A stretch of 64,000 nucleotides of DNA. Origin: Paraconiothyrium sp. Pb-2020 (Eukaryota; Ascomycota; Dothideomycetes; Pleosporales; Didymosphaeriaceae). This document shows positions 47,443-59,041 of the stretch, one piece after another. The DNA lies in contig JAJUBI010000001.1 in the NCBI GenBank assembly GCA_022419385.1, positions 4,340,001 through 4,404,000 of the forward strand, given 5' to 3'. Each line of letters begins with the position of its first letter. Within the stretch, counting starts at the first letter, position 1. The notes beneath the pieces were generated by a model. The model was given only the letters and a program-made list of their open reading frames with translations, did no database searches and was not told the DNA's origin. A program made the translations under genes and the position numbers.

Positions 47443-47915
47443 ATGGACCCCCGCCACAAACTGTATAAGGAACTGAACAATCTTACTGTCAACCCGAACA
47501 GCAGTATGAGTGCAAGGACGGATTCGGAGGCTGCGCAGAATGCGGCGAACAGTGGCATCACGCCCCAGGCCATCAAGCAGAAGCTGCAAGAGGGGTTGGG
47601 GGCGACGCACGTTGAGATTGAAGACATGAGCGGTATGTATATGAAGGGTCACTAGTTTCGACTGCGCCATTCGGGGGCATTTTGAACATTGTCTGATTGC
47701 ATTGGCTTACGAAAATCTCACTGATGAACCATTCAGGTGGATGCGGGCAGATGTTCGAGGCGATCATAGTATCCCCTCAGTTTGCTAAGAAGACGACGTT
47801 GGCTAGGCATCGGTTGGTCAATGGTGTGCTTAAGGGGGAGATCGCGGCGATACATGCATGGACGCCCAAATGCCACACGCCTGAGGAATGGGAGAAGAAG
47901 AAGCCACAAGCATGA
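47443..47915 (+). CDS. BolA-family protein (Fra2/Bol2- or Bol3-like)
   Basis: BolA proteins bind monothiol glutaredoxins through a shared [2Fe-2S] cluster; Fra2 signals iron status and Bol1/Bol3 act in mitochondria. Exons 47443-47632 and 47737-47915, intron 104 bp; 122 aa. The domain reads IKQKLQEGLGATHVEIEDMS, joined to GGCGQMFEAIIVS, then TLARHRLVNGVLKGEIAAIH and AWTPKCHTPEEW. The Cys in GGCGQ, the RHRLVN helix and the C-terminal His are the usual cluster-binding region. The start MDPRHKLYKELNN gives no obvious mitochondrial presequence, but the subgroup cannot be fixed by eye. The gene is convergent with COG6 and divergent from NIF3. Confidence 0.88.
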
Positions 47916-48052
47916 GACGTCTACGAAGGATGATGTATATGATGACGAACGACACGGAAGCACGACTGGAACACAATTGGTGAAAGAGCTGATGAGGGGT
48001 TGCAAGATCCCAGTTCTCTGTATTGATTCGCACGGCTTGACAGATCTATGGC

Positions 48053-50192
48053 CTAGCTGAGGAGTACTCTGATCTCCCCGCTGGTTCGAGGAAAGAGGTC
48101 CCGCAGAGTTGGAGTGGGCTCTTCCTGCTCCCCCTCCTCTTCTTTGTATAGCAAATCATCTGCAGCTATCACTTTGTACTCTACGAATTCAAAATCTTCG
48201 CAGAATCTCTCTGCTGCCTCCTCCGTGATGTGTTGCACAAGGGTTCTGTTCTGTAATCGCTTAAGATTCTCAGCTGCATCGATGAGAGCTGATGGAAGAA
48301 ACTCGTCCAGCTGCTGACTTGCGCCTATGAGGGCACCCGATTGGAAAGCAGTTAGCTCAGGAATGGTCTTCAAGCTATCTGCAGTATCGGAGATGTCGGA
48401 GAGAGCGTCCAGAAGAGTGCTCAAACCTGAAGTGTACGTGAGATACTGGTGCTGGTATTCTACGAGCTGTGTAGTGTGCTCGCTGATCGTTTCCTCGAGT
48501 TCGCTTAATCGATCTTTAACAAAGGGATACGAAGCTAATGCTGTCTTAGACGCCATCAAACAATTGAGGGCGAAGATGTTGCTATCCGGTGCCTGTAGGC
48601 TCTTGCCTAAATTCTCGCAGCCACTCATGAATGGATCGAGGGTTTCGGCAAGGACAGAATGGAAGCCATCTTCGTTGCTGTCCACGGCAGCGACAGACGT
48701 ATCATAGCTCTTTGCAAGAACCCTGAGCATCTGCAAAGCGTCTTCCAAAAAGTCCGGAGGTGACAGGTCAGCAGGCGCGACCGCCAAGTCACCTTGTACT
48801 GCAGCGACATGATCACGCATGTTTGCGCGGAATTGCCGCATTGCAGAGCTTTCGAGCGTATCGAAGACTTCCAGTACTTCCGAATCAGTTCCGAGAAGCT
48901 TGACGAAAGTACCCTTATAAAACCCAATCAGGTTGGAGATCTTGTACGCCAGTGTAGCATCATCGTGGCTCTGCACAACCTGCTCCGTACGTTGACGCAA
49001 CAATCGAGCAACGCCTGTTATATCACGGCTGACAAGCTGGTTCAGGGCCTTTTTCCCGTCGAATACCTCCTCATCACCCTCATCGCGAAGCCAAGGTTCA
49101 CTCTCGAGTCCTGCCTGAATAGATCGCTTGATCTCGTCGCCATCAGAAATAAACAGGACCTCCAAAGCTTCTCGTTCTGACACTGTAGTCGAATGAACCC
49201 ATGCGAGCATATCGCCAACGTAACGCAGAGGGTCATGAGCTTGGAACTCTATTGGCTTGGTGGCAAGGTTCTGGGATTCCGAGGTATGACCAGTTAATGC
49301 CGAATGGAAGGAGTCGGATAAGATATTTTCGCGGGCTTCAGCGAATGAGTCGAGACAATTTTGGAAAAGTGTCGGCCTCTCTGCTAGCACACGGAGAGAC
49401 CGCCTGACGGAGGCGTTAATCTGTGGATTCTCAAGGTCAAGCGTCTTGAACTCGCGCTGAATCCAGCGGTACAATTTTTGATAGGCTGCATTCATCTGCT
49501 TGGAGCTTCTCTCCAGCACTTCCAGACCCAGCCGTTGATCCTCTGTTCCCAGAAGCACTTGGCAATCGTGATGAATCTTCTTGACTCTTGTAAGAGTCTG
49601 GAAGAACTCCTCATTAACGGGCTCAGCAGTGGAGGTCAAGACGGTAATCTCGTCTTCGGAGACGAGGAAGTGTGAACTGAAGGCATTCAATGTTTGCTGC
49701 TTGGTCTCAATTTGCTCCTTTTGCTGCATAAAGCTAGTTGCTTCTTCTAGGACCGGCCCAGTCTCGCGATTTGCGGCAGCAATATGGCTGCGCATCTCAT
49801 CGCAGCACTTGTTCAAGTTGCTGATCGCGGTGCCTATGCGTTTGAGTTGCTATGATGGTCAGGACGGGTACGTGTTGAATGAAACCACGAAGACAAACCG
49901 CTGCCACTTGCCCAAAGTCTTTGACAACCTCTCCATTGCACTGAATGACCTCTTTCTGAACATCCAAGCGAAGTTGACGCCTGGTCTCTGCCGTATTCTT
50001 CACTCCGCGAGTATCGAGCGTTTCCAGTGCGTCACGGATCTCGAGGTCGGCGTAAGATGCGGACAGTACGCTGGTGATCCTAGTCGACAAAGCATTTGTG
50101 CCACGCAAAGGTGTGCCTACCGCAGGGGAAGCCGGTGAGAATAAATCCTGCGGGGCTGGGGAAGCTCGCTCTGAGAAGTAGCTGGTCGCCAT
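48053..50192 (-). CDS. COG6: Conserved oligomeric Golgi complex subunit 6
   Basis: Lobe B subunit of the COG tether for retrograde intra-Golgi vesicles. Exons 49899-50192 and 48053-49849, intron 49 bp with the weaker donor GTTTGT; 696 aa, in the family range. The N-terminal region SADLEIRDALETLDTRGV-like sequence is followed by KEVIQCNGEVVKDFGQVA, then across the splice QLKRIGTAISNLNKCCDEM, the coiled-coil region. Later family blocks are EDEITVLTSTAEPVNEEFF, GDMLAWVHSTTVSEREAL and LIGFYKGTFVKLL. The start MATSYFSERASPAP leads a short disordered tail. It is divergent from ATG9. Confidence 0.94.
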
Positions 50193-50516
50193 GGTAGGTT
50201 AGATGGGAGGTCTGGACACGTGCGGGACAGGTTGTAGGTCGGTTGCACCTTCCTCCGATTGCCGAAAGCTTAGCTCAAAGAGCGGGCTTATGACGCGTGA
50301 CAGCTGCATTCACGGCTTCGGCGGTCGTCACGCTAACATGGTCACGTCCTAACATTGTCTCAGGCTCTTGTAGCGATGGGTGAAGCGAATAGTCACAACT
50401 GCTTGTCTACTGTAGCAAGCACCGCTCTATTCTCGATCCTGTTACTGCCCGGCGCATACGCCTGAACCACGGGACAGTGCCCCCACCGCTGCCTTAGATA
50501 ACGCTCACCCAGTCTG
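50193..50516. promoter_or_regulatory. Shared COG6/ATG9 promoter
   Basis: 324 bp between two divergent start codons. No motif is called. Confidence 0.45.
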
Positions 50517-53205
50517 ATGGCTTCCAACCTTTTCTCCAGGATACTCCCCTCTGCCTCCGACGAACCCTACGAAACAGAACCTCTGAATCCACACCATCAC
50601 TATCGTTCGTCCTCGGCGGGCACGCGCAGCACCATGGACATCGACAATGAGAACCTCGATGCGCGCTTTGAGGATCTGGATTTAGAGCATCTGCTGGATG
50701 AAGCTGCACAAGAGCGAATGACCGAGAGCGCTGCGTCTACTGCGCAACACGACGAGCGAGCCCCGCCGGGTATTAACACCGTCAACAGAGCTGCAGCATG
50801 GCGGCAAATGCCCTCGTCTCGCCCTCCGCCGCCCGACGATGACGACGATGTTCCACAGTCACTTCTGCTAGAAGGCGGTGTTGTTTCACAAGTCGCGACT
50901 AGGAATGAGGCTACAGAGAGCCTCCCTCCACCCGTACCGGGTCCGTCTACGCGTCATACTCGAGCACAGTGGGAGACGACGCGCCGACAACAGCGTCTGC
51001 ACGATGATGGGCGTGCTGGTGCTGCTCCAAGGACATGGAGAACTTCGACAAGGCCCGGGCAGTATACATCGGATCCGAAGGAGCGAGCGATGTGGCTTTG
51101 GGTAAACCAGACCGACGACTTGGATAATTTCCTAGCCGAGGTGTACGATTACTACACTGGGAGCGGCATGTACTCGATCCTCTTGCGCAAGTTCTTGATG
51201 CTCTTGCAAACCGCCTTCGTTATTGGCTTCTTAACCTTCCTCGGGTGGTGTATCGATTACAGTAAGCTACCTGGCAGTCATAAGCTGAGTGAGGTCATGC
51301 AGCCAAAGTGTATGCACAACATACATGGGGTCTGGTGGCTAGCGCTTTGCTCGTTCATCGTGTACTGGCTGTGGTCAATAGTGAAGCTTGTCGGCAAGTT
51401 CCCAAGATTGCAGGCGATGCATGACTTCTACCATCATTTGTTGGAGATTCCCGATCGAGATATCCAAACTGTTCAGTGGCAACACGTTGTTGGCCGGATC
51501 ATGGCCCTACGCGATGCGAACCTTACGACTGCGTCAAATCTTACGCCTGAGGTCCGGAAGCTGCTAGACTCACGCAGCAGACAACGACTCGATGCAGTGG
51601 ATATTGCAAGCCGTCTGATGCGGCGCGACAATTATCTTATTGCACTGTTCAATAAGGAAATTCTGGACGTGAGCATACCTATCCCTTTCCTGGGCAATAG
51701 GTTCGTCTTTTCGGAAACAACAAGGTTTCATGTCAACCTCGCTATTATGGACTTCGTGTTCAGTGGCCCTAATGGCTCGTTCAACCAAGACTTTCTGAGA
51801 GAAAGAAATCGACGCAACCTCGTCGCGACTTTGAGAACCCGGTTGATGTATACTGGCTTCCTCAGTGTACTTTGCGCTCCCTTCGTCATGGGCTATTTCC
51901 TCGCCTCGTACTTGTTTGCGCGTTTCACCGTGAGCCTTTTCCATATTCTCATGCAATATCGTCTGACGTTTCCAGGAATACCATAAGAACCCATCCCTGC
52001 TTGGGGATCGCGACTTCACGCCGTTCGCTCAGTGGAAATTTCGGGAGTTCAACGAGCTACCACATTTGTTCAACCGCCGCAGGAATATGGCATACCCTGC
52101 CGCCAATCTATACTTGCAACAGTTCCCGAAAGCCAAGACAGAGATGCTATCGTCATTCTTAGCTTTTGTGACGGGCGCTTTCTGTACTGTTCTCATCTTC
52201 ATCACACTCTTCGACTCCGAACTATTTCTGAATTTCGAGATCACCCCTGGAAGGACCGCTCTGTTCTATATGACAATCCTAACTGGCATTTACTTAGGAG
52301 CACGTGGGAGCAGTCCTCAAGAAGATCAGGTTGCAGATCCAGCGTACTATATTGATGCCGTAATCTATCACACACGATATGAGCCAGCTTCGTGGCATGA
52401 TAGACTACATACCGACGAAGTGCGGGCTGAATTCTCGCAGATGTATCAGCCGAAGATACTTCTCTACGTGGAAGAGATGCTCAGCATATTAATCACGCCA
52501 TTCATACTCATGTTCCGGCTTCCAAATTGCAGCGAGCGTATTGTCGACTTCTTTCGCGAATTTTCCATCGTCGTGGATGGTTTGGGAGTCGTCTGCTCGT
52601 ACTCGATGTTCCCTTTCAAGAAGGGCGAGAACAATCTCCCCGCGAACAGGACTGGTCGGCAACAGGACAACGAGCTCCGTGAAGACTATTTTATGGCCAA
52701 AGACAACAAGATGTTGGCTTCATACCATGGATTCATGGAGACTTATGCAACTACAACAGGACGTGGTCATACAGGTCGTTTTCATCCTCCGCCACAATTT
52801 CCGACTCATTATCACTCCTCGTCACAGGCTACGTCGCCGGTAGGTGCTCGTGGGACTAGCAGGGGCCCGCACGGTCGCCAACTTTATAATCGCCGCTCAG
52901 GACGACAAGGACCTGCACCTGAACGAGGCGAGCCCATGAGTTCAGTGCTCCTAGATCCCATTCACCAGCCGGCCGCTTCTGCGATAGGAAGATCACCGCG
53001 ACAAGGACCGCATGGTCGGCATAGATCGTCTTTTCAGCCACTTTCCGTGCCAGAAGAAAGTATGGTCTCTGAATCGTGGCAACCTCAGCAGGATGACGAG
53101 ACCGAGGACGAAACGCCAGGTCAGTCTCGTGGAGGTGTACTCCAGCTGCTTCATCAGTTTTCGCGAGCACAGGCTGAGGGTCGTGCCGGAGGGGTTGGCG
53201 TTTGA
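50517..53205 (+). CDS. ATG9: Autophagy protein Atg9, lipid scramblase
   Basis: Multispanning membrane protein of Golgi-derived vesicles that seeds and expands the autophagosome. Exons 50517-51929 and 51976-53205, intron 46 bp; 880 aa. The cytosolic N-terminus is acidic and Pro-rich. Membrane segments are seen near residues 225-246 (FLMLLQTAFVIGFLTFLGW), 270-292 (GVWWLALCSFIVYWLW), 448-470, 527-550 and 565-580. Atg9 core motifs: RDNYLIALFNKEILDVSIP, EYHKNPSLLGDRDFTPFAQW (made by the splice), FREFNELPHLFNRR and EEMLSILITPFILMFRLP. The C-terminal 200 residues are disordered, Ser/Gly/Pro-rich. Confidence 0.97.
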
Positions 53206-53686
53206 TCGCCTTTTGCATCAGCTTGTCGGCGTTCTGGAATATTTATAAGGATTACCCATTTGGCATAGAAACTGGCGCATAAGTGATCAGGTAGCTCGCC
53301 TTGAAGCGGTTCTCCCGTTTGTGCTGCCTCTGGCGTACATGGACTACGCATTATCTTGTCTCGCATTAGTATGCATCTTATATGGATCCCAGAGAGGCAT
53401 ACTTCATACGCTCAAGCACACCTGTGCACTTTACTGTGAACGGTGAGCTGTGGACGTATACGGCTGCTGAGCCTGCAACATTGTACATTATATGTTTCAT
53501 TCGTCATACAAGGGCTGCATTTACCCAAAGACGGCTTATTCGTCGTTGGCTTTGACCGGTGTGCCTTCTATCAAGGTATACTAGAATTCTCGATGTCCCC
53601 AAGCCTGATCGGCAAGAAATAGTGCATCCAGTGAGCAATGCTCACACCTGAAGCCCAATATTGCTGGACGCATCCATATTTTCAAA
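53206..53686. other. Convergent intergenic, ATG9 and UBR7 3' ends
   Basis: 480 bp, likely 3' UTRs. Nothing else is seen. Confidence 0.5.
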
Positions 53687-55537
53687 CTAGTACCCGCTCT
53701 GTTCCCTCCTATTATCCGAATCTGCCCCATCCACATCCCCATCGGGTTCCCCATTCCTCTTCGCACCAGCACCCGCCTCCTTAATCGCCGCATCATCACC
53801 CCTTAACTTCTGAAAGAACACGTTAATATCCTCAGCACCCACCGCCTTTCCCTCATCTGCATACGGTTTCAAGAACGCCTTCAACCCATCTTTCAAGTGC
53901 GCAAACGCCATGGCGCCCTGAATCGCCCTGGCACGGTCCATGTTGCTGAACGCCGCTTCGCCGCGCTCGAGAAGCGAGCCTGTGCCGACCGAGGCGGCGG
54001 CGGCGTCATTGCCGTCTTCAGAGATTGGGGGCTCGTAGACGTCTTCCTCTTCAAGGAGTTGGGGGTGAGGTTTTAGGAGGGGAAAGCAGGTTGCGCAGTG
54101 GCAGATGTGAGAGTGGAAATCGGGTTTCATGAAGAGGGAGAAAGGAGTATTGAGGGCTTGGGTGGGAAGAGGGGGAAGGGATATGAGTTTACATTGCGGG
54201 GCGGAGGTAGAGGTGGTGGGCTCCGCTTTCTTTAGAGTGAGCGGGAGAGTCGTACTTGGAGCGTCTTCTGGGACAGTCGACAGTGTTGTTGCGGGGTCCA
54301 CTGACTTCTGCCTCTTAGGTGGAGCCATGGATCCTGCGCGTGCGATATTTTCGCCATCGTCTGCTTTGCGTTTCTTGGACTCGCCATTAGTGGCGCCTGT
54401 CATGTGAGTAGATGCCTCTTGAGCGTTCGCCTGGTTCACAACAGCGTCGAAGTAGACTGGTGGAAGGAAACCCGGAGAACCGGCATACTTCTTGATCCAG
54501 GGGAAGGCTTCGACGCATTTGTAGCAGAGGAAATACTCGAAGTCATCTTCCGCAGGGAAATTAGGAGGCAGGGGTGTATCTTCGTCTTCGTCTTCGTCTT
54601 CCTCTTCCTCTTCAGTTTGTGCAGCAACGTCGTTTCCATCGACGCCGTTACCAGTCCGTAAGCCTGCAGCGATAGCTGTAATGACGGAAGGTCTCCGTGC
54701 ATCTGAGTCTCCACCGGCTTCTTCCTCATGCCTCGTTACGCTCACATCTTTTGTGATCCCCTTCGCCTTTACATCTCTCTCTTTCTGCTCCGTCTTTGGT
54801 TTCTCGATGCTCTTCTTGTACTCCTCCCTAGAGAGTCCAAGAACGCATTCGGGGTGCCACCAGTCCTCGCCACAACCACCATCCTCTACCGTACCCAGTC
54901 CCAGGCACTGAAACATGGTCCCTTTTTCTTGATGCGGGTCGTACTCCTCGCTACATCCACAGAACTTGTTGCGGAAGTTTTGATTGTACTTGTTGCCTCG
55001 AGCCGGCTCTTCTCGGGTGACGCCGCCCTTCTGTCCAGTCTCGGAATTTATGCGCAGAGCGCATGGCGTCGTTGCAGGCAGGCGCGTAGTTCCACAATCA
55101 CAGACAAAGTTGCGCTTGTTGAAAAGCTCCACAAGCGTATGTTCGCCGTGGCATGAAATGGAGCAGGCGTAACAGACAGCGGCTGGCTGGTACGGGTCTG
55201 GAAAGTTCGTCGGTGGAGGGTTGCAGTCAAGGCAGGAATATAGTCCTTGGCGTAAAGGCCCGAGATCGCGCGTGCAAGTATCGAATTGCTGTAATATATT
55301 AGTTCAAATTCCGGTGTCGACTACGTGCGACTCACGTATGGAAGAGCTTCGCGGGCTTCGGCTTCAAGGCTCAGCTGTTCTTTAATGAAGCTAAACGATC
55401 AGTTAGTGCATGCATTCCCGATTGCACTTGTGTGATAATACATACTCTGCTGCTGTCTGCGAGTCTTCCGACGCTTGCGAGATGGAACTTGTACGCGGCT
55501 TCGATTGAGGAAGATCCGATGTCTGCGACTCGGCCAT
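53687..55537 (-). CDS. mlo2: UBR7/Mlo2-type UBR-box and PHD-like zinc-finger protein
   Basis: Putative E3 ubiquitin ligase family; human UBR7 acts on histone H2B and fission yeast Mlo2 is linked to chromosome segregation and stress. Exons 55446-55537, 55336-55390 and 53687-55288; introns 55 and 47 bp; 582 aa. The splices give EAREALPYQFDTCTRDLGPL. The UBR box follows with CLDCNPPP, CYACSISCHGEHTLVELF and NFVCDCGTTR. The PHD-like finger has KFCGCSEEYD, MFQCLGLGTVEDGGCGEDWW and HPECVLGLSREEY. An uninterrupted acidic run (EEEEEDEDEDEDT) precedes the FLCYKCVEAFPWI cysteines. A C-terminal helical part ends in a Gly/Asp-rich tail. It is divergent from MCM2. Confidence 0.92.
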
Positions 55538-55840
55538 TGTGATGGTTTGTGAGCTATGTCTAGGTCGCGTAGGTTTTAAGAGTCTCACTTGATGAGTCCA
55601 AGAGCGATATAAATTAGGGTGGTGCAAGTGAAGGCCAGCTGTTGTGGTCTCACTGCGTTGAACGCTCCAGTTGCGCCGTCGCACTTTCCCCCTTCTAGAT
55701 TCGATAGACGACGCGCCAAGCCACTTTACGCGTGGTAGACGCGACATGCTAAACCCACCTCGCTCGCGCATTTCCTCCAGCTAAGCCCCTCGTTCGTTTC
55801 CCCGTGTACGCACATCTTTGTATACTCGCATTGCATAAAC
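55538..55840. promoter_or_regulatory. Shared UBR7/MCM2 promoter with MCB-like sites
   Basis: 303 bp between divergent starts. ACGCGT, the MluI cell-cycle box bound by MBF, is at 55728-55733. ACGCGC (about 55710) and ACGCGA (about 55739) lie beside it. All are about 100-130 bp from the MCM2 start. Confidence 0.5.
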
Positions 55841-58601
55841 ATGAGGTATGTACTTTGGAATTTCCACCGCGAAGCCTCTGTCACCTAAACTTCTTGTATA
55901 TGCTGTTTTCTAACACGCTTCAGCTCTCCACTCCGACCAAGCATGTCGTCTGCAAATCGTGGTGCAGGTCCTTCGAGGAACAACAAGCGTGCCAGGGACG
56001 ATGAATCCTCACCAGCACACCCGCCGTCAACTCGTAAGAGCGAATGAGCAACAATGCATAGAGCGGCGCTAACATGCAACAGCGATGGACATGGCCTCCT
56101 CTCCCCCCCTGATCCCGCAGGATGACGATATGCTTGACGAGGACAACATCTATCGCGATGTAGATGACCTAGACGAGGAGGCTGAGGAGGGCGCCGGCAT
56201 CGATCTGTTCGATGACAGATTCGATGGCGAACATTTAGGCTTTCAAAACAACCAGAATTATGAGGGTTCCGATATTGACGATGAAGGAGATTACGAAGAC
56301 TTGGGTATGGGTGCGAGACGGGAAATTGACCGCCGACTCAATCGACGTGACGCCGAAGCACGACGCCGCATACCCGATGCATTTTTGCCAGACGATGACG
56401 AGGGAGGCATCGGTGAGCTCATAAGAGGAGGTCGTAGACAACGCCATCGCTACGACGAGGACCAAGATGATATGGATCTTGATGGCGACATAATGGCCGA
56501 AGAGATGTCTCTAGAAGCGCTCTCAGACATCAAGGCAAACACATTGACCGACTGGGTGGCTCAACCTATCGTTGCTCGGTCTGTTGCTCGCGAATTCAAG
56601 GCATTCCTTACAGAGTATGTGGACGACCAGGGTGTTTCTGTATACGGAGACCGGGTCAAGACCCTTGGTGAGATCAATGCAGAGTCCCTGGAAGTCTCCT
56701 TCAATCACCTTACGGAGGGCAAAGCTACCCTCGCCTACTGGGTTGCGAATGCTCCCACAGAGCTGCTGAAGATCTTTGACCAAGTCGCCATGGAAGTAGT
56801 GATATATCACTATCCGGACTACGAGCGCATCCATTCCGAGATTCACGTCCGGATAACACATATCCCAATCGGACTCACGCTCCGCCAGCTCCGCCAGTCG
56901 CATCTGAACTGCCTGGTCCGTGTTAGCGGCGTTGTCACGAGGAGAAGTGGGGTCTTCCCTCAGCTGAAGTACGTCAAATTTGACTGTAACAAGTGTGGAA
57001 CTACCCTAGGACCCTTCCACCAAGATTCAAACGTGGAAGTGAAGATCTCATTCTGCTCGAATTGTCAATCACGGGGTCCTTTCACTGTAAACTCGGAAAG
57101 AACGGTGTATCGCAATTACCAGAAACTCACCCTTCAAGAGTCACCTGGAACCGTCCCTGCCGGTCGCTTGCCCCGGCATCGAGAAGTAATATTACTGTGG
57201 GACCTCATCGACTCGGCGAAGCCAGGTGAAGAAATCGAAGTCACTGGAGTTTACCGCAACAACTACGACGCGTCATTGAACAACAAGAATGGATTTCCTG
57301 TCTTCGCCACTATCATAGAGGCAAACCATGTTGTCAAGTCCCATGACCAGTTGGCTGGCTTCCGACTAAGCGAGACAGACGAGCAGCAAATTCGCCAATT
57401 ATCGAAGGACCCTCAAATCGTCGACAAGATTGTCAACTCCATCGCGCCTAGTATTTATGGACATACAGACATCAAAACTGCTGTGGCACTTTCGTTGTTC
57501 GGCGGCGTCAGCAAAGAGGCTGCTGGACGTCACGCTATGCGTGGCGACATCAATGTCCTACTACTTGGTGACCCAGGAACTGCCAAATCTCAAGTGCTCA
57601 AATACGTTGAGAAGACTGCCCACCGAGCCGTCTTTGCTACTGGCCAAGGTGCCTCCGCTGTCGGTCTTACGGCTTCGGTTCGCCGCGACCCCATGACAAG
57701 CGAATGGACTTTAGAAGGTGGAGCTCTCGTGCTCGCAGACAAGGGCACCTGTCTGATTGATGAGTTCGATAAAATGAACGACCAAGATCGAACGTCTATC
57801 CATGAAGCCATGGAGCAGCAGACGATTTCGATTTCCAAGGCTGGTATTGTCACCACACTCCAGGCTCGCTGTGCTATCGTTGCCGCTGCCAACCCTATTG
57901 GTGGACGATACAACTCGACCATTCCCTTCTCTCAAAACGTTGAGCTCACTGAGCCCATCTTGTCTCGTTTTGATATTTTGTGTGTTGTGCGCGATACAGT
58001 CGATCCCAGCGAAGATGAGCGCCTTGCCAAGTTCGTCGTTAACTCTCACGCCCGTTCGCAACAGCACACGAGTGCGGCGTACTCTGCAGAGAACGGCAAT
58101 GGTGAGTCTCAAGACATTATGGACGTGGACGCCCAAGCGAACCAGGCAGAGAAAGGGGATATACCGCAGGAACTGCTCAGGAAGTACATTCTCTACGCTA
58201 GAGAGAAGTGCCGACCCAAGTTGTATCAGATCGATCAAGACAAGGTCGCCCGACTGTTCGCTGATTTGCGAAAAGAGTCAATGGCAACTGGTGCCTATCC
58301 AATTACTGTAAGTAACCATGATCCAGATTTGTGATCAGCCACTGACCAAACGCAGGTCCGTCATCTAGAGGCTATTATCCGTATCTCAGAAGCCTTCTGC
58401 AAGATGCGACTGTCCGATTACTGCTCGGCCGAAGACATCGACCGGGCCATTGCTGTCACTGTCGATTCGTTTGTTGGTTCGCAGAAGGTCAGCGCGAAGA
58501 AGTCCCTAGCCAGGGCATTCGCCAAGTACACTCTTAACCGACCGGGTGCCGTTCGTAAGCCAGTGAGGGCGGCTCGGCAAGCTCAACGTGCTGTTGCGTA
58601 G
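55841..58601 (+). CDS. MCM2: DNA replication licensing factor Mcm2
   Basis: Subunit of the MCM2-7 replicative helicase. Four exons: 55841-55845 (ATGAG only), 55924-56033, 56083-58307, 58356-58601; 861 aa. The five-base first exon splices through GTATGT...CTAAC...TTCAG to give MSSPLRPSMSSANRG; an ATG at 55943 in the same frame is the alternative start. The acidic N-terminus is the Mcm2 histone-binding tail. The zinc finger is CNKCGTTLGPF with CSNCQSRG (about residues 339-365). Walker A GDPGTAKS (about 533), Walker B CLIDEFDKMN (about 597) and arginine finger LSRFD (about 665) are intact. The C-terminal winged helix ends in a basic tail. Confidence 0.97.
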
Positions 58602-59041
58602 ATATCATGGGGAAATGATGGGATGAATGATGGTGTTACGGAAAGTATGTGACGACAAGTATGGAAGATGTGGGGAAATATACCATGAACCAGCATTACA
58701 AGAGGGCTAGTCTCATTGCTGGCGATTACAGGCGTTTTGGAAGCTTTGCCCAGTTATTGTTAGGATACCAATGCTGTAGTCGTGTATCAAGCTACATGCC
58801 GCAAAACAATAATTCTCCTCACTCACATATTGTTTGACCTCGGGATGTAGTCGCACCCGTGAACGCTTTCTGGTCACGTGCGTTGGCTGGCCCCGCCCAG
58901 GGTCGCCGCACGCGCTAGCGCGACATTAGCGAGCCCGCCCACAAGCGAACTTTTGCGGCCGCGTTCGATTCTTTAACACCAAACTACCGCCGGAGGCATC
59001 AACACCACAGGAACACCACAGAACAACTTCCTGAGCTCAAG
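58602..59041. promoter_or_regulatory. MCM2 3' flank and eL30 promoter
   Basis: 440 bp. It holds TCACGTG (core 58875-58880), an E-box of the kind bound by Cbf1 in many ascomycete ribosomal-protein promoters, and a 12-bp perfect palindrome CGCGCTAGCGCG at 58911-58922, both upstream of eL30. Confidence 0.45.
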
